From Alteromonadaceae bacterium (GTDB lineage Bacteria > Pseudomonadota > Gammaproteobacteria > Enterobacterales > Alteromonadaceae), in contig WKFJ01000015.1 in the NCBI GenBank assembly GCA_014872785.1, positions 1 to 64,000 of the forward strand: 64,000 nucleotides of DNA, given 5' to 3'. The translations under genes and the position numbers were made by a program. Of the stretch, positions 35,832 through 45,444 are shown piece after piece (position 1 is the first letter of the stretch; each line of letters starts with the position of its first letter). Under the pieces are notes generated by a model that saw only the letters and a program-made list of their open reading frames with translations, was not told the DNA's origin and made no database searches.

Positions 35832-36155
35832 TTAAAGGCTCATGGCAGTTTCTTCAAGAAATGCTACTACGTTTTTTGCTTCACGTTGCTTAGAGAACTC
35901 AACAATACCCACACCGTTACAGCTTAGGTTGTTAGAATCCAATAATATTTTCATTGTGTCACGCTTGCTACCAGCAACTACGCCGATTTTGTTTTTGAAG
36001 CTGTTGCGCATTAGACGAACATTATCTTCTACTGCTGCACGACAAAAGCTTGCGAAAGAACGGTCACCTTTAAATACCAAGGTAGTGTCTACTGACTCGT
36101 GTGCGTTTGCTGTGATTGATGCAGTTGCCAAAATGGCTGCTACTAACTTTTTCAT
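35832..36155 (-). CDS. Small secreted DUF3718-like protein
   Basis: 107 aa. A signal peptide (MKKLVAAILATASITANA) is followed by about 89 mature residues with two Cys (FCRAAVEDN and LSCNGVGIVEF) that likely pair. The pattern of a Cys helix, many charged residues and SCNGxxIxEFA-like ending matches DUF3718, small exported proteins common in Alteromonadales. Its function is unknown. The upstream gap to the ilvH end holds two palindromes. Confidence 0.7.
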   Translation of the reverse strand: MKKLVAAILATASITANAHESVDTTLVFKGDRSFASFCRAAVEDNVRLMRNSFKNKIGVVAGSKRDTMKILLDSNNLSCNGVGIVEFSKQREAKNVVAFLEETAMSL

Positions 36156-36312
36156 ATTTCACCTCATTAAATTATGTGATTTTTTTGTGCTCCGAATTAA
36201 GCACACTTCATAACTTAATGATTTTTATAGAAAATGTTGTTGTATTACTGTAGCGGTTAAGTTAACAAAAGATAAATTTAACAAGTTAATAGTATGTAAA
36301 TCAATTAAGTGT

Positions 36313-36378
36313 TTGATTTATATAGATAAATCAATAACGCATATCAGCGTATGGAATTAAAAAATATTTTTTAATTCC
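36313..36378. repeat. Two AT-rich palindromes in the DUF3718 upstream region
   Basis: Arms TTGATTTAT and ATAAATCAA (36313-36334, 4-nt loop) are followed by a perfect 26-base palindrome with 13-base arms, GGAATTAAAAAAT and its reverse complement (36353-36378). They lie in the 318-base AT-rich gap 36156-36473, which has no gene. They may be operator sites or a terminator for transcription from the right. Confidence 0.5.
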
Positions 36379-36473
36379 AAAATGATTGTAAAATTTCTTT
36401 GATTACATAGGACCGTTATCCTAAAAACTTGTTTTGATCAGATTTGTTAACGTTTTTGAAGCGAATATCAACA

Positions 36474-36503
36474 AAAAGCCTAGGATGGGTGTCCTAGGCT
36501 TTT
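36474..36503 (-). terminator. Intrinsic terminator of the ilvIH operon
   Basis: AAAAGCCTAGGA and TCCTAGGCTTTT form a 12-bp stem with a 5-nt loop; on the minus strand T residues follow. It lies 33 bases after the ilvH stop. Confidence 0.85.
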
Positions 36504-36535
36504 ATTATTGGCTTAATTTGTTAAGCAAAATTCAC

Positions 36536-37039
36536 TTAGATTTTTAGCGATTTTTCACCGCGCGCCAAACCGCAAACACCAGTTCTCGATGCCTCAGTGA
36601 CATCGGCTGATTCTGAAAGCGTACGTAAGAGCGCATCAAGCTTGTCGCTAGGGCCGGTGACCTGAATCGTATAATTGCGAGGACTGACGTCCACAATTTG
36701 TCCACGGAATATATCGACGCTGCGCTTTATTTCAGCTCTTACTTGTTCCGTCGGAGTGGCTACTTTCACCAGCATTAACTCGCGTTCAACATGATCGCCA
36801 TCGGTTAAATCCGATACCTTAAACACATCGACCAATTTGTTAATTTGCTTGGTGATTTGCTCGATCACCTTATCGTCGCATTGGGTTGTGATAGTAAGAC
36901 GCGATAATGAGGGGTCAGCAGTTGTTGCTACGCATAAAGAGTCAACGTTATAACCACGCTGGGAGAATAACCCCATGATTCTAGATAGTGCACCTGGCTC
37001 GTTCTCTAATAAGACTGAAAGGATCCTTCTTTTAATCAT
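36536..37039 (-). CDS. ilvH: Acetolactate synthase III, regulatory small subunit
   Basis: 167 aa. Residues 1-75 form an ACT domain (RRILSVLLENEPGALSRIMGLFSQRGYNV), the valine-binding feedback module, and the C-terminal half has EIKRSVDIFRGQIVDVSPRNY, close to IlvH of E. coli along its length. It overlaps the ilvI stop by one base (TAATG), so the subunits are coupled. It controls branched-chain amino acid synthesis through valine inhibition of the holoenzyme. Confidence 0.95.
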   Translation of the reverse strand: MIKRRILSVLLENEPGALSRIMGLFSQRGYNVDSLCVATTADPSLSRLTITTQCDDKVIEQITKQINKLVDVFKVSDLTDGDHVERELMLVKVATPTEQVRAEIKRSVDIFRGQIVDVSPRNYTIQVTGPSDKLDALLRTLSESADVTEASRTGVCGLARGEKSLKI

Positions 37040-38757
37040 TAGGTACGCTCCGTTTTACTTAGTCTCATTTCATCCATAGCACCAAATTTGATCTGCATAG
37101 GATAAACGTGTTCGTTCTGGTCAACGGCGATGTCCATGAATACCAATTTGTCTTTCATTGCCATACAACGTGCCATCGCATCATCAAGTTCTGATGGGTG
37201 GTCTACTTTAATTCCCACGTGGCCGTATGCTTCAGCAAGTTTTACGAAGTCTGGCATCGACTCCATGTAAGAATGTGAATGGCGTCCTTTGTAAATCATA
37301 TCTTGCCATTGTCTCACCATGCCCAACGCGCGGTTGTTCAATGAAATAATCTTGATAGGTAAGTTGTATTGCAAGCAGGTTGATAATTCCTGAATATTCA
37401 TTTGAATACTACCGTCACCAGTAACAACCGCAGAAATAGCATCCGGGTGTGCAAATTGAACGCCCATGGCGGCAGGTAAACCGAAGCCCATGGTGCCAAG
37501 ACCACCAGAATTAATCCACTGACGAGGCTTGTCAAACGGGTAGTAAAGTGCAGCGAACATTTGGTGCTGGCCAACATCAGAGCTGACAAACGCTTCGCCA
37601 TTAGTGTGCTTGTATAGTGATTCGATAACCTGTTGCGGTTTGATTACTTCGTCACTGGTCTTATAGCTTAAGCATTTTCTGGAGCGCCACTGTTCAATTT
37701 GCTGCCACCAATCTGCCAACTTCTCTTTTTGAGTCTCCGGAGTGATGTCTTTAACATGCGGTTTTAACTGTTCAATAACTTTTTCAACTGAGCCCACAAT
37801 AGGTATGTGTGCATTGACAGTTTTAGAAATAGACGCCGGATCAACATCCACATGAATGATATTGGCGTGCGGGCAGAACTTAGCCACGTTATTGGTGACT
37901 CGATCGTCAAAACGCGCACCTAATGCAAGAATGCAATCTGCATTATGCATAGTCTTGTTGGCTTCTAGAGTGCCGTGCATTCCCAACATACCAACGAACT
38001 GAGGATGGGTTCCAGGAAACGCGCCTAGTCCCATAAGCGTGTTGGTTACTGGCGCGTTAAACTGTTCGGCAAGCGCGATGATGTCTGCGCTGGAATCTGC
38101 GGCAATGGCACCGCCACCAACGTAAAACACTGGACGCTTGGCGGCTTTTAACGCCTCTGCGGCCTTTTTAATCTGTTTGTTGTGTCCTTTGGCCGTTGGG
38201 TTGTAGGACCGAATATCAATATTTTCAGGGAATTCGTATGGGTGCGACTCCTGGATGTTGACGATATCTTTTGGTAAGTCGATAACTACCGGGCCTGGGC
38301 GACCAGAATTAGCAATGTAATAGGCCTTGGCAATGGCAACTGGAATATCTTCAGCTTTTTTGACCAAGAAGCTGTGTTTTACAATGGGACGTGAGCATCC
38401 CACCATATCGGTTTCCTGGAACGCATCTTCCCCAATGTGCATCGAAGGTACTTGACCAGACAAGATAACCATTGGAATGGAATCCATATAAGCAGTGGCG
38501 ATACCGGTTAAGGTGTTTGTCGCACCAGGACCTGAAGTGACGAGCACTGTACCTGTGTCACCTGTTGAGCGCGCATAGCCGTCAGCCATGTGCGATGCCC
38601 CTTGTTCGTGCCTGACAAGAATGTGTTTCACTTCATCTTGTCTGAATAAAGCGTCATAAATATCGAGAACGGCACCGCCGGGGTAACCAAACACGTATTT
38701 AACGCCAACGTCTTTAAGTGCCCTTACGACCATTTCGGCACCTGACATCATTTCCAC
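37039..38757 (-). CDS. ilvI: Acetolactate synthase III, catalytic large subunit
   Basis: 572 aa. It joins two pyruvates, or pyruvate and 2-oxobutyrate. Visible are the Glu loop region ([10 protein letters not shown]-type [15 protein letters not shown] and [13 protein letters not shown]), the FAD domain, and the TPP motif [13 protein letters not shown] ending in NN. N- and C-termini ([19 protein letters not shown]) match E. coli IlvI. The GTG start at 38757 has AGGAG nine bases before it, better than the ATGs two codons downstream. Upstream, 38818-38832 forms a small hairpin (CGCCCA/TGGGCG). Confidence 0.97.
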   Translation of the reverse strand: MEMMSGAEMVVRALKDVGVKYVFGYPGGAVLDIYDALFRQDEVKHILVRHEQGASHMADGYARSTGDTGTVLVTSGPGATNTLTGIATAYMDSIPMVILSGQVPSMHIGEDAFQETDMVGCSRPIVKHSFLVKKAEDIPVAIAKAYYIANSGRPGPVVIDLPKDIVNIQESHPYEFPENIDIRSYNPTAKGHNKQIKKAAEALKAAKRPVFYVGGGAIAADSSADIIALAEQFNAPVTNTLMGLGAFPGTHPQFVGMLGMHGTLEANKTMHNADCILALGARFDDRVTNNVAKFCPHANIIHVDVDPASISKTVNAHIPIVGSVEKVIEQLKPHVKDITPETQKEKLADWWQQIEQWRSRKCLSYKTSDEVIKPQQVIESLYKHTNGEAFVSSDVGQHQMFAALYYPFDKPRQWINSGGLGTMGFGLPAAMGVQFAHPDAISAVVTGDGSIQMNIQELSTCLQYNLPIKIISLNNRALGMVRQWQDMIYKGRHSHSYMESMPDFVKLAEAYGHVGIKVDHPSELDDAMARCMAMKDKLVFMDIAVDQNEHVYPMQIKFGAMDEMRLSKTERT

Positions 38758-38906
38758 TACTATGTTCTCCTAAGTGATAATTCGCCGATGATATCCAGTG
38801 GACAGGCATATAAAATCCGCCCAATATGGGCGCAAATATACGGGACATAATTAGAATAAGATACCGAAAACTAGAAATAGTTAAGTTTATGTCCCTAGAC
38901 TTAATA

Positions 38907-38928
38907 AAATAGGATGCGCATCCTATTT
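38907..38928. promoter_or_regulatory. 22-bp perfect palindrome upstream of ilvI
   Basis: The core AGGATGCGCATCCT (38911-38924) is extended by TA/AAA on each side to 22 symmetric bases, between the maoP stop and the ilvI start. There is no U tract, so it looks like an operator rather than a terminator. CCCTA and TAGGG just outside extend the symmetry imperfectly. Confidence 0.5.
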
Positions 38929-38989
38929 AGGGTGTGTTAAATCGTCATTAATGGGTTTAATTTCCTATATAATTACAAAAAATAGGAGG

Positions 38990-39376
38990 TTAATCCTCAC
39001 CTTGGCTTATATCAATTTCAGTGTCTAACGGTTCATCATCGTTACTATCGTCACCGGCGTCTGCCGTGTCAGTGGTGCGTTTACCGTAGATACTGCCAGT
39101 TTTGACTCTATTGATGCGTTTTTGGTACTTCACCCAAGCTTTTTCAGCGTAACTACTTGGCTGCGCGTTTTCTTTTGCGACTGCCAGTAATTGTTCATCC
39201 TCAGGACAAGACGGCTTGAAGCTGCCAGATAACAGTGCTGTAATAAGATTTCCATATCCTGTAAGCGCCTTGGCTTCGTTTATGGAGAAGTCTCCCGAAC
39301 GCGAGAAACCATAAGGAAAATTCTTCGGATCCATAAAGGATCGGTTTAACAATTCATCTCTAGTCAACTTGGCCAT
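38990..39376 (-). CDS. maoP: Macrodomain Ori protein MaoP (DUF413, YifE-like)
   Basis: 128 aa from ATG 39376. The DUF413 signature runs FPYGFSRSGDFSINEAKALTGYG near the N-terminus, then EKAWVKYQKRINR, matching E. coli MaoP (YifE), which organises the Ori macrodomain. The C-terminus is an acidic Asp/Glu-rich tail, longer than in E. coli. The open frame extends 31 codons further upstream, but the MAKLTRDEL start fits the family. It sits beside ilvIH; in E. coli maoP neighbours ilvG. Confidence 0.85.
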   Translation of the reverse strand: MAKLTRDELLNRSFMDPKNFPYGFSRSGDFSINEAKALTGYGNLITALLSGSFKPSCPEDEQLLAVAKENAQPSSYAEKAWVKYQKRINRVKTGSIYGKRTTDTADAGDDSNDDEPLDTEIDISQGED

Positions 39377-39799
39377 TTCAGTCGCTTCCAAAACACAAAC
39401 AAGTATTCTTATAAACCTATCAAGTGAACCCTGAGAACGAGAAGATCCACTTAAACACGTGAAGAGCATTTAATGCTTCTAGTGAATTTTTAGGCCGAGT
39501 TTTGGGCTTAGTCAATACTGCAATAAAAATTTAATTTTTAGCAAATAAGTGCATCATTTTTGGCAAGGTTTTGAACCAATTTCTGAACACCAAATTGATT
39601 GTTGATGTTTGTCAAATAGGTTCTATTGGAAGAGGATGTCGAGACTATCGCGGTCTTAAAGTGGGAACCAATTGCAACTTTTTACACCTAAGGAATATCT
39701 ATCGGAGATACTACAAACCCTTTAACAATTGCTAGAAAACGAAGTTTGTAATGCACGGAGGAAGCATTAAGTATGAATACTTGTGTTTGACTGAGAACG
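39377..39799. other. Intergenic region upstream of maoP and the 4-TM gene
   Basis: About 420 bases, AT-rich, between divergent starts. No RNA gene, ORF with an RBS or palindrome stands out. It should hold the promoters of both genes; I see no strong sigma70 boxes. Confidence 0.5.
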
Positions 39800-40219
39800 A
39801 TGAAAAAAATATTAGAACAATTGAGTGAATTGCGATGTGGCGTTGCAATTCTTGTTACATTTATTAGCGTACTTGGATTTATAATAGTCGAAATCACTCG
39901 TTTTCGCTTCTTCGGTGACTCGTCCTTAACCTACATTTATCTACTCGCACCGAACGTGCTCATTGCTATGGTATCGTTTTATTACAATATGCAGATTCAG
40001 AGCGACAAGATTATTCCTTTTTTAATTGCTATGGCACTTAACTATGCAGGTGGAGCAGTCGCCATAGAATTGTTAATCGACACAATGGGCATTGCCCCTA
40101 TATTTGGTGCATTCCTTCCCTTTTTACTCGGTTTCGGAGTTTTCATTATTGCGTTTCTGTTGTTCTTGGAATTTAAAACGAGTGTTGATTTTGATGATAG
40201 AGTCGATCAAGACATTTAA
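39800..40219 (+). CDS. Small integral membrane protein, unknown function
   Basis: 139 aa. Four hydrophobic segments (about residues 12-32, 45-65, 73-95, 105-125) are followed by a charged tail (FKTSVDFDDRVDQDI). There is no signal peptide, conserved polar residue in the membrane or recognised domain. It is flanked by a bidirectional terminator downstream. It may belong to a small conserved alteromonad membrane family, but I cannot name it. Confidence 0.6.
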   Translation: MKKILEQLSELRCGVAILVTFISVLGFIIVEITRFRFFGDSSLTYIYLLAPNVLIAMVSFYYNMQIQSDKIIPFLIAMALNYAGGAVAIELLIDTMGIAPIFGAFLPFLLGFGVFIIAFLLFLEFKTSVDFDDRVDQDI

Positions 40220-40296
40220 ATATTTGCTCTGCCTAATTACTGAAAAAGGACGGGGTAGTGAAATGTAGTTCGTTTGATTGCAGATGGCCCTGATAT

Positions 40297-40325
40297 AAAA
40301 AAACCCCGCGACTGCGGGGTTTTTT
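40297..40325. terminator. Bidirectional intrinsic terminator
   Basis: AAAAAACCCCGC and GCGGGGTTTTTT with the loop GACT. It lies between the small membrane protein gene and the convergent TonB-dependent receptor gene. Confidence 0.9.
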
Positions 40326-40348
40326 AAAAGTATCAACTTGGCTCTATA

Positions 40349-43300
40349 TTACATTGTGTAGTTTAGGCCTAAGAAGAAATAACGACCTCTAATACTTGCA
40401 GGATATGCAGCGTTAGTGATGAACGGCATTTCATCAGTGATGTTGTTAATACCACCGTAAACCATTAACTCGTCAGTTGCTCTGAAGGTCATATTGATGT
40501 CGTGGATGAAGGTTTCTTCCATCATCACAGCGTCACCGTATAGCGCTTCAGCTGTTTCAATCTCTACGAATTGAAGCAACTGCTCGTCTTGGTACTGAGT
40601 CTGCCAGTTAACATTCAAGTCACCCATAGTCCAGCTAAGGCTTGCGTTACCCGCCCATTCTGGACGTCTGATTTCGCCAAGCTCTGGATCTACATCAGAA
40701 AGATCAAGTGGGTTACTGAATTGGTTTAGTTTGTTAACTTTAGTACCGCCAAGGCTTAGACCAAACTCGTGCTCGTCATAGTTAAAGTCATATGCAACTG
40801 CAAAATCCCAACCTGATGTCTCAAGCTTCGCGAAGTTGATAGACGTAGACGTCATCGTGTTGAAGCCACCAAAGAAGATTGAATTAGAATCCGAGTTACG
40901 ACCGAGTAGTGAACAGAAGTTCTGATTCAAGCTTGGTCCTTGGTAACAGCCGTCGGCAATGTTTTGACCACTAACCGCAGCGATTGCATCTTCGATTTCA
41001 ATGATCCAGTGGTCAACAGTAATGTTGAAGCCTTCTATGAAGTCTGGGCGATATACGAAGCCGTATGTTTGCGTATCTGCTGTTTCTTCTTGAAGGTTAA
41101 CGTTACCACCAGTGAAACCGCCGAATGCCGCTGATAATGGATCAGAGAAGCTGTATACGCCGTTTTCATCAAATGGGTCTAGACCGATAGTTGCAAAATC
41201 AGCAACACAGTTTGCTTGAGTCTGATCGGCAAGCGTACCTTGACCATTCTCGCGAAGTGCGCTGATTTGTGCGGCATCACACGGGTCAGCTGGACGGAAC
41301 GTAGTACCTACTAGTGGACCGAACAATTCAGTAATGTTTGGCGCACGAACCGCTTGAGAAATGGTAGAACGAACCATCAAGTCTTCGATTGGGAACCATT
41401 CTAGGTTTACTTTCCAAGTTTCAGTTTTACCAATGGTGTCGTAATCCGAGATACGGAATGCCACGTCAACTCCCAAAGACTCTGCGAAAGGCATACCCTC
41501 GAGAAGTGGAATACCCGCTTCAACATAGATATCCCATACGTCGTATTCACCCGTTTCGTTGCGAGTAATAGTCTTGGGACGGAAAGTTAGCTTAGTGTTG
41601 TCTGAAATGTCAGCGATGTTACCACCAACAAATGGAGAACCTGCTGGAAGTACACCACGCTGCCATGGGTCAAAAATAGCTTCCGATTCTTCTTTGCGAT
41701 ACTCACCACCGAATGCAAATTCAATAGGACCTGCTGGTAGTTCGAAGTAATCACCTAAGTCACCGGCAACAGAACCCGCAATAACGTGTTGCGTAAGTGT
41801 GATTTCAGACGTTTCAGTAGTTGTTACCCACTCAGCTGCGGCATCTGTAATACCTGCTTGACCTGCCCAAATATTTAAAGGCACACATTGACCCGCTCCT
41901 GGCGTAAACGAGAAGTAACCTGGATCATAATCTGGAATGTTAAACGGTGTACCTTGTGCTGGTGCTGTTGGATCAACATCTACACGACACGCAGCTTCGC
42001 CTGTTGCAGGGTCAATAACGGCATCAATGGCAGCCATAAAGCGGTCATTGATTATCGCATTTTCTTGCGTTACTTCACGGTTGAAACGACCGTAAACGTA
42101 GCTTGCGTCATATACCCAACCGTTGTCGAACTCACCGTTGATGCCAAGTACAAGACGAGTGGTTTCACGCTCTGTGGTTTGTGTTGCATCACCGATACCA
42201 ATTGGGTCGATAGTAATTGCTACACCACCTGTTTGCTGAGCAATAGGCTGAATGAATGCTGGCAAGTATGGGTTATCCGGCGCGCCGAACAATAAGTCCC
42301 AGAACGACGTGGGTTGAGTCGTTGTATAAGTTTCCTGAGAAACGTGTTTCGCTTCCCACGTTAGCAACATATCGTCAGTTAATTCATAACTACCGATTAG
42401 GTTAAGCTGGATGTTTTCTTCAGGGTTCAACAAGTAACTGTTTTGTTGAGTGATGGTATTGAAAGAGTCACCCCCGAAACCTTGGAATCCGTTGGCGACT
42501 AGACCGTCTTCGATTACGCGGTAAGTACCGTCTGGGTTAGCTACCCAACAGCCACCCAACACACCGAATGATTCTGTACCAAACACTGAGTTGTAACCTG
42601 TCCAAGAGTCGTAACAGTCAGGTGTGCCGTTGCCGTTTAAGTCGATTGGTGTGCTCGGATCAAAACCTGCAAAAGTATATGGGTTACCAGGAATGACATA
42701 ACCATAACCTGAGGTGAATGGGAATGTACGACCAGGCAATACCGCACGGTTAGGCGCTGCAGCCGCTGCTTGGATGTAAGCTAATTCAGCTGCGGTAAGT
42801 GTTGGTGCCATGCCAAAGGCACTGGTATAAGACGCGATAAAGTCATCGGCACTGCCAGGTACAGCTAAACCGAAAGTAGGTCTGTCGTTAGCTGGGTTAT
42901 AGTACTGTGCGAAGTTAGGCATGCTGCCTGCGTCGATATCACCTTGTTGGAAACGCTTGGCTGGGTTGACCCAGTCGCGACCAGAACCAACAAATACACC
43001 GCCATCACGTTCTTTTGCTTGTAAACCTTGGAAATCTGAATATTCCAAACTGACCGCAAAGTTACCTTTATCGTTGTCGAAATTAAAGCCGTAGGTTGCA
43101 GCTACCTTCGTTTGCTCTGAATCGCCTTCAGAAGACACACCTTGTTGGATGTCGAAATCAAAACCTTCGAAATCCTTCTTAAGGATGAAGTTAACAACAC
43201 CTGTTACAGCGTCAGCACCATAAATTGCTGATGCGCCACCGGTCAGTACTTCAACACTTTCAATAAGTTTAGTTGGGATAGAGCCTACATCTACAGATGA

Positions 43301-43717
43301 GCTACCTTGAGCACCACCGATGTGACGGCGACCATTAACAAGCACTAGTGTACGGTTTGAACCGAGGCCGCGAAGATTGAGTCGGTTACTACCTGCAACT
43401 AACCCAAAGTCACCGGAGTTTTCTGCGGTGGTAGATGAAAAAAGTGCAGGAATATCGTTAACTACGTCGGCGATTGAGAATTCACCTGAAGTTTGAATAT
43501 CCTCTGCTTCGATTGCTTGAACAGGAGAAGGGGCCGCAAGGTTAGGATCGCGGGCAATCCTAGAACCTGTCACCATTACGCGTTCAACATCTGCTGTTTC
43601 GTCTTCGTTTTCCTGGGCGAAAGCTTGGTGAGAAAGTGTCAATGCAGCGGCCATTGAGCCAACATATAATCCTTTCAACACCGCAGAATTAAGCTTTGAA
43701 AAGGCAAAATTCTTCAT
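40349..43717 (-). CDS. TonB-dependent outer membrane receptor
   Basis: 1122 aa, long for the family. A signal peptide (to about residue 34, SHQAFA) and TonB-box-like DVERVMVTGSRI are followed by the plug domain (residues 50-175, VLVNGRRHIGG, GASAIYGADAVTGVVNFILKKDFEG), then a 22-strand barrel ending in RYFFLGLNYTM, with terminal aromatic residue for Bam recognition. Several long Asp/Asn/Gly/Pro-rich inserts with paired Cys (ACRVD, GQCVPL, DPCDAAQ, NFCSLLG) are extracellular loops. The substrate, perhaps a peptide or saccharide, is not evident. No neighbouring transporter. Confidence 0.93.
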   Translation of the reverse strand: MKNFAFSKLNSAVLKGLYVGSMAAALTLSHQAFAQENEDETADVERVMVTGSRIARDPNLAAPSPVQAIEAEDIQTSGEFSIADVVNDIPALFSSTTAENSGDFGLVAGSNRLNLRGLGSNRTLVLVNGRRHIGGAQGSSSVDVGSIPTKLIESVEVLTGGASAIYGADAVTGVVNFILKKDFEGFDFDIQQGVSSEGDSEQTKVAATYGFNFDNDKGNFAVSLEYSDFQGLQAKERDGGVFVGSGRDWVNPAKRFQQGDIDAGSMPNFAQYYNPANDRPTFGLAVPGSADDFIASYTSAFGMAPTLTAAELAYIQAAAAAPNRAVLPGRTFPFTSGYGYVIPGNPYTFAGFDPSTPIDLNGNGTPDCYDSWTGYNSVFGTESFGVLGGCWVANPDGTYRVIEDGLVANGFQGFGGDSFNTITQQNSYLLNPEENIQLNLIGSYELTDDMLLTWEAKHVSQETYTTTQPTSFWDLLFGAPDNPYLPAFIQPIAQQTGGVAITIDPIGIGDATQTTERETTRLVLGINGEFDNGWVYDASYVYGRFNREVTQENAIINDRFMAAIDAVIDPATGEAACRVDVDPTAPAQGTPFNIPDYDPGYFSFTPGAGQCVPLNIWAGQAGITDAAAEWVTTTETSEITLTQHVIAGSVAGDLGDYFELPAGPIEFAFGGEYRKEESEAIFDPWQRGVLPAGSPFVGGNIADISDNTKLTFRPKTITRNETGEYDVWDIYVEAGIPLLEGMPFAESLGVDVAFRISDYDTIGKTETWKVNLEWFPIEDLMVRSTISQAVRAPNITELFGPLVGTTFRPADPCDAAQISALRENGQGTLADQTQANCVADFATIGLDPFDENGVYSFSDPLSAAFGGFTGGNVNLQEETADTQTYGFVYRPDFIEGFNITVDHWIIEIEDAIAAVSGQNIADGCYQGPSLNQNFCSLLGRNSDSNSIFFGGFNTMTSTSINFAKLETSGWDFAVAYDFNYDEHEFGLSLGGTKVNKLNQFSNPLDLSDVDPELGEIRRPEWAGNASLSWTMGDLNVNWQTQYQDEQLLQFVEIETAEALYGDAVMMEETFIHDINMTFRATDELMVYGGINNITDEMPFITNAAYPASIRGRYFFLGLNYTM

Positions 43718-44327
43718 ACTATGCTCCTAAATTGTAGTGTGTGTTCTATTTTTCTAATGAGTATCTGGTTAAGTATTGCAAACTTTTCGCAAAAAAACGT
43801 AAAAGTTTGTGATGCAAATTATTTAGTGTGTCTCATTCCAAATTAGGATAATCAGCATATTTTCTCTCTAAATCAAGTCTAAATAGTTTGATTTCCATGC
43901 AAATATTGAAACCCAATTGCATATTTATGCTCAAAAAACAGTTTTGCTGTTTGTTTTTTAACCCTTTGGCTTTTGCTGAGAACTAAAATTGTGCAGTCAC
44001 ACTCAAATGCCTTCTCTTGGGACATATTGCGGGGCGCAATGTGCCTTTATGGGGCAAATTGCACAAAACCAGTGCTTTAAGTTATTAAATATTTATTCAA
44101 AAACAGATCTTTGCAAATTATTTGCAAGATTTGGGCTTGAATTTACAAATAGACATTACCAATGATGACTTTTATGGATTTTAGGTGCAATCTCGTCGCC
44201 TTAGCATTGGGAGTGAAAAGTATTCAAAGGGCAGTTTACAATGCCGAAATAGCGAGGTTCGCAGAGCAAATCAAATTCTTGCCCAGCTGAGCAATCGTAA
44301 TTTATTAAGTTTGGGTATTTTAGAATT
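43718..44327. other. Long intergenic region upstream of the TonB receptor
   Basis: 610 bases, AT-rich, with no convincing gene. It should contain the receptor promoter and regulatory sites. A weak hairpin, ACAG then TTTTG then CTGT flanked by A/T runs at 43933-43957, could end the tRNA transcript on the minus strand. The open frame from 44185 runs through a tRNA and is not real. Confidence 0.5.
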
Positions 44328-44403
44328 TGGAGCGGGAAACGAGATTCGAACTCGCGACCCCAACCTTGGCAAGGTTGTGCTCTACCAGCTGAGCTATTCC
44401 CGC
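44328..44403 (-). tRNA. tRNA-Gly (GCC), copy downstream
   Basis: 76 nt on the minus strand, with encoded CCA. It begins GCGGGAATAGCTCAGC, the anticodon arm is AACCTTGCCAAGGTT with GCC (at 44368-44370), the T arm is GCGAGTTCGAATCTCGT and the acceptor closes with TTCCCGC. Identical to the copy at 44578-44653. Confidence 0.97.
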
Positions 44404-44459
44404 ATATTTGGCTACGTGGTATGTACCATTAACAACACGTCCTGTGGTCTGGTTCCGGC

Positions 44460-44532
44460 CTCGCCGTCCTGGCGAGTCGTTCACCCCTGACAAAGCTCCA
44501 CGCTTTCGCTTTGTCTATTTCGCGGTTCACCC
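44460..44532. repeat. Structured spacer element between tRNA genes
   Basis: Two hairpins lie here: CTCGCC/GGCGAG (44460-44476) and GACAAAGC/GCTTTGTC (44489-44515). The second is flanked by the direct repeat GTTCACCC (44479-44486 and 44525-44532). It could be a small dispersed element inserted in a tRNA copy, since it abuts the tRNA remnant. Confidence 0.5.
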
Positions 44533-44549
44533 AGCTGAGCTATTCCCGC
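44531..44549 (-). pseudogene. tRNA-Gly 5' fragment, remnant of a third copy
   Basis: Nineteen bases match the 5' end of the neighbouring tRNA-Gly genes exactly (acceptor strand plus start of the D arm, GCGGGAATAGCTCAGCTGG), then the sequence diverges. It lies between two complete copies in the same orientation, about 130 bases upstream of the 44328 copy, consistent with a broken tandem copy. Confidence 0.75.
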
Positions 44550-44577
44550 GTAATGGTGTGGTGTGAAGTAAAAAAAT

Positions 44578-44653
44578 TGGAGCGGGAAACGAGATTCGAA
44601 CTCGCGACCCCAACCTTGGCAAGGTTGTGCTCTACCAGCTGAGCTATTCCCGC
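44578..44653 (-). tRNA. tRNA-Gly (GCC), upstream copy
   Basis: 76 nt, identical to 44328-44403, CCA encoded. It is probably transcribed first in a minus-strand unit; a run of seven T residues follows one base after the CCA on the minus strand and could cause partial termination. Confidence 0.97.
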
Positions 44654-44757
44654 AACTTATTCTACTTACCTGCTTCTTGCGAAGCGGGTGCGCATTTTAC
44701 AAAAATGATGCTGTAGTGCAAGTGATTTTGTGAAAAAATTAATTGTGAGCGGAAAAT

Positions 44758-45303
44758 TTAAATGTTGAAGATGTGTTGGCGGTAGTAAACCAATTCTTCG
44801 ATAGATTCTTTTATGTCATCCAGAGCAAGGTGTACGCCTTTTTTATTGAATCCATCTAACACGTCTGGTTGCCATCTTTTTACCAGCTCTTTAATAGTGC
44901 TGACGTCGATAATTCGATAGTGGAAATATTCCTCTAATTCGATCATATGTCTTTGCAAGAAGCGTCTGTCTTGTCCGATACTATTACCACAAAGAGGTGA
45001 TACACCTTTAGGCACGTATTGCTCCAAGAAGGCAATAGTTTGCTCGATAGCGTCAGCTTCAGTAATTGAACTGTCTTTGCATCGTTGAGTTAGGCCTGAT
45101 TCACCGTGAGTTTTGGTGCACCACTCATCCATATTATCCAGTATGTCGTTTGATTGATGAATGGCCAAAACAGGCCCTTCTGCAAGGATATTCAAATTGG
45201 CGTCAGTAACAATAGTCGCAATTTCCAAGACTTTGCAGACATCCGGGTCGAGACCCGTCATTTCGAGATCCATCCATACTAAATTGTCTTTACTGAACGA
45301 CAT
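44758..45303 (-). CDS. orn: Oligoribonuclease
   Basis: 181 aa from ATG 45303, identical in size to the E. coli enzyme; the open frame runs 16 codons further without need. It degrades 2-5 nt RNA and pGpG. DEDDh exonuclease residues are visible: [10 protein letters not shown] (ExoI), [14 protein letters not shown] (ExoII) and [14 protein letters not shown] (ExoIII). It is divergent from rsgA, the usual order in gammaproteobacteria. Confidence 0.96.
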   Translation of the reverse strand: MSFSKDNLVWMDLEMTGLDPDVCKVLEIATIVTDANLNILAEGPVLAIHQSNDILDNMDEWCTKTHGESGLTQRCKDSSITEADAIEQTIAFLEQYVPKGVSPLCGNSIGQDRRFLQRHMIELEEYFHYRIIDVSTIKELVKRWQPDVLDGFNKKGVHLALDDIKESIEELVYYRQHIFNI

Positions 45304-45444
45304 GTCCTGCCCGCCTACAACGCTTATTCTTATTCCACTATTTATCGACATCCTCGTTAATATTCTAGTTCTACTTAACTAATGAGGTTACTTTGTCATT
45401 CGTGGCGTTTACAATGTTACTAATATACTTAATTTAGCAGTGAT

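Noticed and set aside
38758-38850. Possible ilv leader peptide and attenuator
   Set aside because: The small hairpin CGCCCA/TGGGCG is followed by only GGATTTTATA, and the short frames before it are not rich in Ile, Leu or Val codons.
44185-44490. Open frame of about 100 codons on the plus strand
   Set aside because: It runs through the reverse complement of a tRNA-Gly gene; no RBS and no homology pattern.
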